The position numbers and the translations under genes were made by a program. A model generated the notes under the pieces. That model worked only from the letters and a program-made list of their open reading frames with translations. It was not told the DNA's origin and searched no databases. 64,000 nt of DNA from Sphaerisporangium aureirubrum (lineage in GTDB: Bacteria > Actinomycetota > Actinomycetes > Streptosporangiales > Streptosporangiaceae): contig NZ_JBHSRF010000036.1 of the NCBI RefSeq assembly GCF_042658925.1, positions 19,082 through 83,081 on the forward strand. The letters are read 5' to 3'. This document shows, piece by piece, positions 20,620 to 29,113 of this stretch (within the stretch, counting starts at the first letter, position 1; the number at the start of each line of letters is the position of its first letter).

Positions 20620-21264
20620 ATGCGTGTCTTGGTGGTCGAGGACCATGAGGTACTCGCGGCCCGGCTGGCGGAAGGGCTGCGCGACGCCGGCCTGGCCGTC
20701 GACGTGGTCGGCGACGGCGCGGCGGCGCTCGAAGCCGCGGACGGCGCGGCGTACGACGTGATCGTGCTGGACCGGGACCTGCCCGTGGTGCACGGCGACC
20801 GTGTGTGCCGCACACTCGCCGGGCACGGGCCGCGCATCCTCATGCTGACCGCCGCCGCCTCGGTCGACGACCGCGTGGACGGCCTGGAACTCGGCGCGGA
20901 CGACTACCTCGGTAAGCCGTTCGCCTTCCACGAGCTGGTCGCACGCGTCAGGACGCTGGGCAGGCGCGCACCGTCGGCCCCGCCCGTGGTGCGCGTGGGC
21001 GATCTGACCGTCGATCGCGCCCGTCACCGGGCCGCCCGCGGCCAGCGCGCGCTGTCGCTGACGCGCAAGGAGTTCGGCGTGCTGGAGATGTTGGCGGCCG
21101 CGGAAGGCGCCGTCGTCAGCGCCGAGGATCTGCTCGAACACGTCTGGGACGCGCACGCCGACCCGTTCAGCAACATCGTGTCGGTCACGATGGCCCGGCT
21201 GCGCCGCAAGCTCGGCTCGCCGCCGGTGATCGAGACCGTCGTGGGCCGGGGTTACCGGCTGTGA
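20620..21264 (+). CDS. OmpR-family response regulator
   Basis: A 214-residue regulator. The receiver domain opens MRVLVVEDHEVLAARLAEGL; the phosphoacceptor Asp is in VIVLDRDLPV and the conserved Lys in YLGKPFAFHEL. A C-terminal winged helix (LTRKEFGVLEML, SVTMARLRRKLG, ETVVGRGYRL) binds DNA. Its stop overlaps the kinase GTG. The divergent MacAB-like operon is the obvious target; the shared intergenic region is 87 bases. Confidence 0.93.
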   Translation: MRVLVVEDHEVLAARLAEGLRDAGLAVDVVGDGAAALEAADGAAYDVIVLDRDLPVVHGDRVCRTLAGHGPRILMLTAAASVDDRVDGLELGADDYLGKPFAFHELVARVRTLGRRAPSAPPVVRVGDLTVDRARHRAARGQRALSLTRKEFGVLEMLAAAEGAVVSAEDLLEHVWDAHADPFSNIVSVTMARLRRKLGSPPVIETVVGRGYRL

Positions 21265-22280
21265 ACAGCGTCCGGGCCCGGCTGACCCTGCTGTACGTCG
21301 TGCTGTTCACCGTCTGCGGCACTGTCGTGGTCACCATCACGTACGGCCTGGTCGCCGGGCTGCCCTCATCGCCGGCGGAGGTCGGCGTCCGCCCGGCCGG
21401 GAACCAGGACGACTTCCAGGCCAGGTGCCAGGACCCGCAGTACACCGCCGACCCGGCCTTCAGGCTCAGCTGTGACCGGCTCTACCAGGAGGGCCTGGCC
21501 GCCGGAGCGCAGAACCAGCGGCAGCTCACACTGGACAATCTGCTCCAGTACTCGACGCTGACGCTGCTGGCCACGATCGTGCTGTCGGCCGCCGCCGGAT
21601 GGCTGGTGGCCGGCCGTGCGCTGCGCCCGGTCGAGGCCGCGCACGCGGCGCAGCGCCGGTTCGTCGCCAACGCCGCGCACGAACTGCGCACCCCGCTGAC
21701 CGTGATGCGCACGGCCGTTGACGTCGTGCTGGCCAAACCCGTGCCCACGAATGCCGAGCTGACCGGCATGGGGAACGAGGTGGCCACAGCCGTGCACCAA
21801 GCGGAGGGGCTGATCGACGGGTTGCTGACGCTGGCTCGCACGGAACGGCCGCCGACGCACGAGGAGGTGGACCTGGCGACGATCGCCGAGGACGTGATCG
21901 ACGCCACCGGGCAGGCCGTCCACGCGCACCTGGAGGCCGCCCCCACACTGGGCGACCCCGTCACCCTCGAACGTCTGGTCGCGAATCTCGTCGAGAACGC
22001 CATCCGGCACAACGTCCCCGGTGGCGAGGTCTGGGTGAAGACCGGCCACCTGGAAGGGCGCGCCGTACTCATGGTCGACAACACCGGCCCCATGATCGAT
22101 CCAAAAGCGGTGCCCGGGCTTTTCGAGCCGTTCCGCCGACTGGCCGAGCGCACCGGCGTCGCGGGGCATGGCCTCGGCCTGGCGATCGTCGCCCAGATCG
22201 TCACCGCCCACAACGGCACCGTCCTCGCTCTGGCACGACAAGGGGGCGGCCTGACCGTCACCGTGAGCCTGCCGGGCTAG
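21261..22280 (+). CDS. sensor histidine kinase
   Basis: A 339-residue membrane kinase. TM1 is near LLYVVLFTVCGTVVVTITYG, an external loop has two cysteines (QARCQDPQ, LSCDRLY) and TM2 is TLLATIVLSAAAGWLVAGRA. The H box is NAAHELRTPLTVMRTA, the N box NLVENAIRHN and the G box GHGLGLAIV. It pairs with the upstream OmpR-type regulator (GTGA overlap). The two loop cysteines could form a disulfide. Confidence 0.93.
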   Translation: MNSVRARLTLLYVVLFTVCGTVVVTITYGLVAGLPSSPAEVGVRPAGNQDDFQARCQDPQYTADPAFRLSCDRLYQEGLAAGAQNQRQLTLDNLLQYSTLTLLATIVLSAAAGWLVAGRALRPVEAAHAAQRRFVANAAHELRTPLTVMRTAVDVVLAKPVPTNAELTGMGNEVATAVHQAEGLIDGLLTLARTERPPTHEEVDLATIAEDVIDATGQAVHAHLEAAPTLGDPVTLERLVANLVENAIRHNVPGGEVWVKTGHLEGRAVLMVDNTGPMIDPKAVPGLFEPFRRLAERTGVAGHGLGLAIVAQIVTAHNGTVLALARQGGGLTVTVSLPG

Positions 22281-22657
22281 TACTCCAGCGAGCACCGGCA
22301 GGAGTGAGGCGATGCCGCTCTGGTACGCGTAGATGACGGCGTGGATGCGGTCGCGCAGCCCGAGCTTGGCCAGGATGCGACTGACGCGGGTCTTGACGGT
22401 GCCTTCGGAGATCACCAGCCGGTCAGCGATTTCCTGGTTGGACAAGCCCATGGCGATGAGTTCGAGTACGTCGCGCTCGCGGGCGGTGAGTGCGCCGAGC
22501 GGCGCGGTGCCGGTGACGCGGGGGCCGGCGGCGACGAAGTGCTGAATGAGCCGGCGGGTGACGGTCGGCGCGGCGACGTTGTGTCCGCCGGCGACAGCGC
22601 GGACGGCTTGGAGCAGTTCGTCGGCGAGGGTGTCCTTGAGCAGGAATCCGGCGGCGC
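22281..22657 (-). pseudogene. NarL/LuxR-type response regulator, C-terminal half
   Basis: The minus-strand frame opens AAGFLLKDTLADELLQAVRA, the receiver-end motif, and continues to a full LuxR helix-turn-helix (GALTARERDVLELIAMGLSN, VKTRVSRILAKLGLRDRIHA). The phosphoacceptor half of the receiver is missing at the junction with a recombinase fragment near 22660. The 3' end has lost its stop and runs antisense into the histidine kinase. It is not expected to be functional. Confidence 0.7.
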
Positions 22658-22676
22658 AAGGCTATGACCTGGCCGG

Positions 22677-22986
22677 ATGGCATTAACGGCAGGCGCAGAC
22701 CCGCAGGAGGTCGGCCGGTGGATGGCCGAGACCCGCGCCGAGCGCATGAAGGCGGAGGGGCGCATGCGGGCGATCAGGAAGAAGCACGAACTCACGGAGA
22801 AGGAGATCAAAGAGATGATCCCGCAGATGACCGAGATGGTCCGGCTGCTGGGCGAGGCGGACCCGGCGGATAGAAACGATCTCTACACGCAGATGGGCCT
22901 GCGCCTCGTTTACGACCCTTCAGAGAGAGTCGTTCACGTCGAGGCCAGGCCCAGCATGTACCAGAGTGCGTGTCCGAGGTCGGAGC
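22677..22986 (+). pseudogene. serine recombinase C-terminal fragment
   Basis: The frame reads ALTAGADPQEVGRWMAETRA, then ADPADRNDLYTQMGLRLVYD and RPSMYQSACPRSE. This coiled-coil-to-terminal strand is typical of large serine recombinases of actinomycete elements. The catalytic N-terminus is absent. The last bases, CATGTACCAGAGTGCGTGTC and CGAGG, strongly resemble the end of the related fragment at 63.8 kb, which runs into a tRNA-Leu gene. Confidence 0.6.
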
Positions 22987-23489
22987 CGAACCAATTGCAC
23001 ATGCCTTTACCCTCACCCGGCAGTTCCTGCTCGAGCATAGGTAGCGCCTCACGGCTTGCCGTCGATCGCGACACCCCTGCTCGAGGGAGGCAGGGTCAGC
23101 GAGACCGGTTGGCTCGCCTGAGTGTGGGAACTGGACGCTGAGGACGCGGGCGTAGGTGGCGACCAGGTGGGGGAGTTGGCTTGCTTGTTCCACAACTCGT
23201 GATCTTGGTTTCGAGGTCGTGAACGGCGGAGGTGGTGAGGCGGCGATTCGCGCTGGTTTCGGCTTTGCTGAGTTCGACGGCCAGTCCTTCGACGCGGAGC
23301 TTGGCGGCCAGGGGGTGATGTCCATAGCTTCTGAGGCCTTCGCGAGAGTTCTTATCGTCGCGGATGAAGTTCCGGTGTCGCTCAAGGCTTGAAGGAAGCT
23401 GACGGTCTCGGGGGCGGGGAATCCGACGCTCCCCCGTCGCAGACCAAGGCCGCTGGCAAGGTGCTGTCCGGCTACCGGAGCGCCTGGCC
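22987..23489. other. unassigned debris
   Basis: No gene is identified. A minus-strand frame at about 23110-23400 (LERHRNFIRDDKNSREGLRS and VEGLAVELSKAETSANRRL) has protein-like composition and may be an accessory-gene remnant of a mobile element, but it matches no family I can name. Confidence 0.3.
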
Positions 23490-23910
23490 GTGACCAAGGA
23501 CCCCGCCGCCCGGCCGCGCAAGGCCGACGCCGCCGTCCCGGTGCGCGCGGTGCGCGACCTACTAGCCGCACTCGCCGAGGCCGGGCGCACCGTCGGCCCG
23601 CTGCTGGTGCGCATCGACAAGCACGGCCGCCTCAACCCGCCGCTCACCCGGGCCGGGCGCCCCATCGGCGACCCAGACGGCCGTATGACCGCCGAGGCCG
23701 TCGCCGACAGCGTCACGCGCATTGCCGCAGCCGCCGCGCTGTAGGGCCGGCTATAGCTTGCGGCACGGGTTCGCCACCGCCGCCCGCCGCGAAGGCAAGA
23801 CGCTGGAGCGCATCGGCCGCCACGGCGGATGGGCCGACGGTTCCCGGGCCCTGCTGGGTTACCTGGAAGAGGGCGACCGCTGGACCGACAACCCCGTCAC
23901 CGGGCCGTAG
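23490..23910 (+). pseudogene. tyrosine recombinase C-terminal remnant
   Basis: The first part reads VRAVRDLLAALAEAGRTVGP and RAGRPIGDPDGRMTAEAVAD, then hits a TAG near 23742. In another frame it continues YSLRHGFATAARREGKTLER and HGGWADGSRALLGYLEEGDR. This is the catalytic region of an actinobacterial tyrosine recombinase (the HxxxR-like LRHGFA box) split by a frameshift. The N-terminus is missing. Confidence 0.65.
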
Positions 23911-23911
23911 A

Positions 23912-24431
23912 GGTGAGCGGCTCCCACGAGGCGCTGGCCGATATCGCGGCCGCCGCCCGCGCGGCCTACGCCGGCGGAGCGCACCTGCGGGTGCGCTCCT
24001 CGGGCATCGTGCACCAGGTCGCCATGACCCGCTGGCTGGGCGGGCACCTCATGCCGGTCCGGCGTGCATGGTGGGCGTCAGCGGGTGGGACCCCGGCGCC
24101 GCCCACCCCGACCAGCCCCGCCGACGTCGTCGACCGGCCCGAGGTGGCCACCATCGGCACCACCCCAGCCCGCACCGTCACCGAACAGACCGCCCTGGTC
24201 GGCGGCGCCGAGTACATCGCCATCCGATATCCGGTCGACGACGCCGCCGCCGTCGTGGCGACGAGCACGCGTCGTGGGCTGGCCTGGCCGTCAGGGGCGC
24301 TGCTGGTCAGCGTCGCGCTTCGTCGGCTGTGGCGCAGAGTTCTCCACGAAGCGCGGACGGCAAGCGAACCAGCCGGCGATCACCCCTGGGATGGCAGTCA
24401 CAGCGAGCACAAGGAGCGGGATCGACCATGA
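23912..24431 (+). CDS. hypothetical protein, doubtful
   Basis: An open frame from GTG 23912 (VSGSHEALADIAAAARAAYA) directly after the recombinase remnant. It overlaps the 3' end of the MFS gene on the other strand by about 140 bases. The middle section (EQTALVGGAEYIAIRYPVDD) looks protein-like but no family is recognised. It may be part of a decayed element module. Confidence 0.2.
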
Positions 24432-25544
24432 TCCGGTCGCTTCGCGCAGAACGCCCAATCCGATCGGGCCGAAGCACGCCAGCCCGTAGCCGATGCCTTG
24501 AACGAAGCCCGACACGGCAGAGGCTGTCTGCGGGCTCTTGGTTCGACGGTTGATGAGGGTCATGCAGAGCGGGAAGGTGCTCACCCCGATTCCCAGCGCG
24601 CACATCCACATCAGAGTGCCGTCAAGCGGGGACAGGAGCAGGCCCAGATATCCCGCTACCAGGAAGATCGCGCACCCGACGACCACGATGAACGGGTTCA
24701 TCATGCGCGTGGCCAGGTGCGGAACCACCAAGGCCGCGAGCATGCCCCATGCCGAGTAGAGCGCGACCATGGAGCCGCCCAGTGCCGCGCCGCCTCCTGC
24801 GTCGCTGAGCACTGCCGGGACCCAGGTGATGATCCCGTAGTTGGACAGCGACAGCATCGCGAAGAGGATCACCAGGCCCCAGACGGTTGATGATCGGCTG
24901 ATCCTCGGGCCCGCATCGGTCGCCGTCACGGCCGCGGGCGCGTGGTGATCGGCGGGCAGCCTGACTGCCAGGATGAGCCAGACCACACCGGCCACAGCAG
25001 CCGGTCCCGCCCAGATACCTACTGAGAGCCGCCACGTCGCCGCTTCCGCTACCGGGACCGCGAGGAGCGGGGCGATGAACTGACCCGCCTGCAGGAGGAT
25101 CAGGTAAAGCGAGGTCCCCAGGGCCAGTCGATCCGCGAACCAGACCTTCACCAACGGGACGATGACGACGTTCGCGGCTCCAATCCCGGCCAGGGCCAGC
25201 ACGGTCGAAAGCACCAGCAACGAGGGCCTTGGAGACAAGGCGCGCATCAGGAGCGATAGAGCCGTCAGGCCCAGCGCCACAGTGGCCGTGCGCTCGAGTC
25301 CGAACTTCCTCGTCACCGCTGGGGCGAGAAACCCGAAGATGCCGAAGGACGCCGCCGGCACAGTGCCGAGCAGGCCGGACAGCGTCACCCCGAAGCCGAG
25401 ATCGGATCCGATGATCTCCAGGAGCGGGGTGAACCCGGTCACGGCCGTTCGCAGGTTGACCGCTGTCAAGGCGATGGCGAGCCAGGCCCACAAGATCAGC
25501 CGCCCACGGTGCAAGGGAACGAGCGATGAGGAGAGCGATGTCAC
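24291..25544 (-). CDS. MFS transporter (CynX/NimT-like)
   Basis: A 417-residue, 12-helix major facilitator. The first helix contains LWAWLAIALTAVNLRTAVTG, with the NLR signature of the cyanate/nitroimidazole-type transporter group. GTG at 25544 is used, with GGAG seven bases upstream; longer upstream frames lack a ribosome binding site. The gene is divergent from a GntR-family regulator 42 bases away, which probably represses it. Substrate unknown. Confidence 0.88.
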   Translation of the reverse strand: MTSLSSSLVPLHRGRLILWAWLAIALTAVNLRTAVTGFTPLLEIIGSDLGFGVTLSGLLGTVPAASFGIFGFLAPAVTRKFGLERTATVALGLTALSLLMRALSPRPSLLVLSTVLALAGIGAANVVIVPLVKVWFADRLALGTSLYLILLQAGQFIAPLLAVPVAEAATWRLSVGIWAGPAAVAGVVWLILAVRLPADHHAPAAVTATDAGPRISRSSTVWGLVILFAMLSLSNYGIITWVPAVLSDAGGGAALGGSMVALYSAWGMLAALVVPHLATRMMNPFIVVVGCAIFLVAGYLGLLLSPLDGTLMWMCALGIGVSTFPLCMTLINRRTKSPQTASAVSGFVQGIGYGLACFGPIGLGVLREATGSWSIPLLVLAVTAIPGVIAGWFACRPRFVENSAPQPTKRDADQQRP

Positions 25545-25586
25545 GTTATACTCCGGTGCAAGGTCAGCAGATGATGGGATTATGGG

Positions 25587-26267
25587 ATGAGTTCCGGAGA
25601 GTCTGGCACGCGACAGCCGATGCGTCGAGTGGGACTCATCGACCAGGCTGCCGAGCACTTCCGCGAGGAGGTGGTATCTGGACGGTGGCCGGTCGGCGAG
25701 CGGATACCGACCGAGGCCGCACTGGTGTCGGAGTTCGGGATAGGCCGGAACACGGTGCGCGAGGCGCTGCAGTCGCTGGTGCACGCAGGCCTACTGCGCC
25801 GTGAGCAAGGCCGCGGTACCTTCGTCATCTCCAGCTCTGAGCTGACAGGCACTCTTGAGCGTCAGCTCGCCGGTGGCACCCGTCGCCACTACCTGGAACT
25901 ACGCCTTGCCCTTGACAGCGCTGCAGCGTCACTGGCCGCGTTGAACCGGTCAGATGCCGACGTCGAGCTGCTGCGCGAGCTGCGCGACCGTCGAGAAGCG
26001 AGCTGGTCGACCGATGATCTCGACCTGCGAGCGAGCGCGGACCTCGCCCTGCACCGCGCGATCGTGGCAGCGACGCACAACCCTCTCTACGTCAAGCTGT
26101 ACTCCAGCATGCTCGACATCTTCGCTGCCCACATGCGCGACGAGAAGGGCGAGGACGACGACGCGGCACACCGCTACCACCACGAGCTGGTCGAGGCGAT
26201 CGCGGACGGGGACGCCGACCGTGCTGCCACGAAGGTGGTTTCCATCTTCAAACCCTTCATGCGCTGA
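25587..26267 (+). CDS. GntR/FadR-family transcriptional regulator
   Basis: A 226-residue regulator. The N-terminal winged helix has GERIPTEAALVSEFGIGRNT, REALQSLVHAGLL and RREQGRGTFV. A C-terminal all-helical FCD domain has a metal/ligand-site pattern (D in DLALHRAIV, H in AAHM, H in HHELVEAI). It is a single gene divergent from the CynX-like transporter and likely controls it in response to a small carboxylate-like effector. Confidence 0.92.
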   Translation: MSSGESGTRQPMRRVGLIDQAAEHFREEVVSGRWPVGERIPTEAALVSEFGIGRNTVREALQSLVHAGLLRREQGRGTFVISSSELTGTLERQLAGGTRRHYLELRLALDSAAASLAALNRSDADVELLRELRDRREASWSTDDLDLRASADLALHRAIVAATHNPLYVKLYSSMLDIFAAHMRDEKGEDDDAAHRYHHELVEAIADGDADRAATKVVSIFKPFMR

Positions 26268-26399
26268 ACCGCGCAATCGCCTCCCCGCTCGGGCGAGGCG
26301 GCGCCGCACACGCCCGGCGGAAGGACCGCTCGCGGCCGGACTCCTGGCCCGGCCTGAAGGGCTGAAGCAGTCGAGAACTTCCCCGAGGTCACCGACGGT

Positions 26400-27785
26400 T
26401 CACCCGGAGGAGGCGGTGGGGCGGCTGAGGACGGGGGTGAGGGCCAGGCCGGTGAGGGAGAGGACTACGAGGAGCAGGACGGTTTCGTGGAACGCGTCGC
26501 CGTGCGGGGCTCTGGCCTCGTAGAAGGCGGCGATCCCGGCGATGCCGAGGGAGCCTCCGACGCGCTGGGCGACGTTGAACACCGTGGTGCCGTCGGCCAT
26601 GTCCTCCTTGGTCAGGCTGTTCATCATGCCCATGATGATGGGCTGCAGGGTGAGCCCGAGCGCCACGCCGCGTCCGGCCAGCAGCGCGGCGAGCAGCCAG
26701 GGCGGGGTGGTGGCGGTGACCAGAAGCAGCAGCCCGGTGACCGCGGCGAGCAGCAGCATCCCGCAGGCGACGGTGGTGCGCAGGCCACGGGCGGCGGCGA
26801 GCTTCTCCCCCAGTCCCGTGCACACACCCATGGCGATGCCCTGGGGCAGCAGGACCAGCCCGGCGGCCACTGGGGACAGGCCCTGCTCCTGCAGCAGGAA
26901 GACCGGGATCAGGAACATCACGGCGAACAGCACGATTGAGGCCACCACCGAGACCAGCACGGCGACGCGGCTCCCGAGTGTCGACAGCAGGCCGAGGGCG
27001 AGGGCGGGGTGGCTGGTACGGCGGGCGTGCAGGACGTACCCGCCGAGCAGCGCGAGACCGGCCACCGCAGGCGCCCAGCCCCAGCGGGTGCCGCTGGTGA
27101 TGAGCGAGGCGCCGTAGATGGCCGCCGTGGCGCCGAGGGCCAGCAGCACCAGCCCGACCAGGTCGAGCGGTCCGCGGTCGGCGTCGGTGCGGGGTGGGTC
27201 GGCGGGGAGCCGGCTCACGCCGAGCAGGCCGAACGCCACGAGCGGCACGTTGATCAGGAAGATGAGCCGCCATCCGCCCGCTGCGACGAGCAGCCCGCCG
27301 ATGGTGGGGCCGAGCGCGGGGGCGAGGAAGAACAGCAGGCCGGCCACCATCGGGGGACGTGCCCCCCGTTCACGCTCGCCGCCGAACAGCAGGGTCAGCG
27401 CGAGGGGGATGAGCGGGGCGCTGGCGAACCCCTGCACCGCGCGCAGGGCTATCAACGCCTCAATCCCGGGCGCGAGCCCGCAGGCGGCCGAGGACAGCGC
27501 GAAGGCGGCGAGCGCGATCATGTACAGCCGCCGGTTGCCGATCCGGCGGGCGAGCCACGCGGTGGCGGGAAGGCAGACGCCGATGCCTAGCAGGTACGCG
27601 CTGACGATCCAGCCGACGGTGGCGAGCGGCGCGTTCAGCTCCTGACCGATCTCCGACACCGCGACGTTGACCGCGTTGGAGTCGACCATGGACGCGATGG
27701 GCCCGCACACCAGCCCGGCCATCACCAGCGGACCCGTCGGTCGCCGGTCGACCACGCGGGGCTCTTGTTGCAGCACTTCAGACAT
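26400..27785 (-). CDS. MFS drug exporter, DHA2 (EmrB/QacA) family
   Basis: A 461-residue, 14-helix transporter. The family features are present: MVDSNAVNVAVSEIGQEL in helix 1, WIVSAYLLGIGVCLPATAWL, and motif C-like LAPALGPTIGGLL in helix 5. It is the last gene of the leftward terpenoid operon, 79 bases after the FMO gene, and probably exports the product or gives self-resistance alongside the ABC-2 system. Confidence 0.9.
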   Translation of the reverse strand: MSEVLQQEPRVVDRRPTGPLVMAGLVCGPIASMVDSNAVNVAVSEIGQELNAPLATVGWIVSAYLLGIGVCLPATAWLARRIGNRRLYMIALAAFALSSAACGLAPGIEALIALRAVQGFASAPLIPLALTLLFGGERERGARPPMVAGLLFFLAPALGPTIGGLLVAAGGWRLIFLINVPLVAFGLLGVSRLPADPPRTDADRGPLDLVGLVLLALGATAAIYGASLITSGTRWGWAPAVAGLALLGGYVLHARRTSHPALALGLLSTLGSRVAVLVSVVASIVLFAVMFLIPVFLLQEQGLSPVAAGLVLLPQGIAMGVCTGLGEKLAAARGLRTTVACGMLLLAAVTGLLLLVTATTPPWLLAALLAGRGVALGLTLQPIIMGMMNSLTKEDMADGTTVFNVAQRVGGSLGIAGIAAFYEARAPHGDAFHETVLLLVVLSLTGLALTPVLSRPTASSG

Positions 27786-27864
27786 GCGTCAACGGCTCCT
27801 CACAGACGCGCGGCGAGTGGAACCGGACGGAGGCGCCCCCGGTGCGGAAGTCTCTTCGAGGAGT

Positions 27865-29106
27865 TCAGGCATAGGTCGGGGCCTCCTCACGGTCGTGCAG
27901 CAGGCCGAACTGGACGAATCTGTCCCGTACGGTGAAGCGGCGCACGCCGAGACCGGACATGTTGTAGGTGATGATTGTCTGGAGCCGGTGGTTGTCCTGG
28001 TTGCGGCGCAGCATGTGCCGGCCGACGACGCGTATGCGCCAGGAGGTGTCGGTGAAGAGCATCGCCAGGTTGTGGCTGAGCCGGGAGACGTAGTCGATGG
28101 CCGGCCGCCGGATCGCGTCGTAGCGGCCGAGCGCGGCGTCCACCGACTCCTGCGTGAGTTCCCCGGCGTCGGTGAGGTTCTCGGCGAGGGTCCAGGCGTC
28201 GGCGATGGCGGCGTTCATGCCCTGCCCGGCCATGGGGTGGACGCAGTGGGCGGCGTCGCCGGTCAGCGCGAAGCCCGGCGTCACCCAGCGGGCGGCGTTG
28301 TACCGGTAGGCCGCCACCACCTGGGCGTCGTGCACGCTCGCACGCAGCGGCTCCGCCACCTCGGCGAGCGCGGGGACCCGGCGGAGCATGTCGTCGGTCC
28401 AGGCGGCCAGCTCGGGCCGGCGTACCCCTCCGGCGGGCACCTGAGCGTACAGCCGGGCACGGCCGGCGGGCATGGGGAACAGCAGGCGCAGCCCGTCCCG
28501 GGTCAGATGCGCGGCGATGTCCGGGCCGAGCCCGGGGTCGGCGAGGTCGTAGCCGACGAGCTGATGCCCGTACGGCGTGCGTCGCACCTCGATGCCGGCC
28601 TGGGTGCGCAGCCGGGACCCCGACCCGTCGCAGGCCACGACGAGCGCGGCGGTGACCTCCTCGCGCTCCCGGCCCGCCACGACAGTGACCCCGCGGACCC
28701 GCCCGGAGCGGTAGCGGAGCAGTTTGTCGGCGCGCGCACCGTACCGTACCTCGGCGTCGAGTCCGGCGGTCACCGTGCCCTTGATGGCGGCGTAGGTGTG
28801 CACCAGGCAGTACCGGTACGGGTCCTCGAGGCCCCGATAGTCCAGCGCGCCGATCTCCTCGCCCTTCTCGGTACGGCAGCTCAGCCGCTCGGCGGTCAGG
28901 GCGCCCGCAGCGCGCAGCCCGTCGAGGGCGCCCAGCGTGCCGAGGATGTGCAGGGACCGGGGCTGGAGGAGCTCGCCCTTGTGCACCTGCGGCACGTGCC
29001 GTTGTTTCTCCAGCACCAGCACGCGGCGTCCCTGCCGCCCGAGGGCGCGGGCGAGGGTCAGGCCGCCGATGCCCCCGCCGCAGACGATGACGTCGTAGTC
29101 CGGCAT
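27865..29106 (-). CDS. FAD-dependent monooxygenase (UbiH/PHBH class)
   Basis: A 413-residue flavoprotein monooxygenase. The dinucleotide motif is VIVCGGGIGGLTLARAL, the DG motif VVACDGSGSRLR and the second FAD motif FALTGDAAHCVHPMAGQG. A C-terminal helical extension (HNLAMLFTDTSWRIRVVGRH) resembles the membrane-associating tail of terpenoid epoxidases and hydroxylases. It starts seven bases after the cyclase stop. Epoxidation or hydroxylation of the prenyl chain or cyclised product is inferred from context. Confidence 0.88.
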   Translation of the reverse strand: MPDYDVIVCGGGIGGLTLARALGRQGRRVLVLEKQRHVPQVHKGELLQPRSLHILGTLGALDGLRAAGALTAERLSCRTEKGEEIGALDYRGLEDPYRYCLVHTYAAIKGTVTAGLDAEVRYGARADKLLRYRSGRVRGVTVVAGREREEVTAALVVACDGSGSRLRTQAGIEVRRTPYGHQLVGYDLADPGLGPDIAAHLTRDGLRLLFPMPAGRARLYAQVPAGGVRRPELAAWTDDMLRRVPALAEVAEPLRASVHDAQVVAAYRYNAARWVTPGFALTGDAAHCVHPMAGQGMNAAIADAWTLAENLTDAGELTQESVDAALGRYDAIRRPAIDYVSRLSHNLAMLFTDTSWRIRVVGRHMLRRNQDNHRLQTIITYNMSGLGVRRFTVRDRFVQFGLLHDREEAPTYA

Positions 29107-29113
29107 CGGTCGC

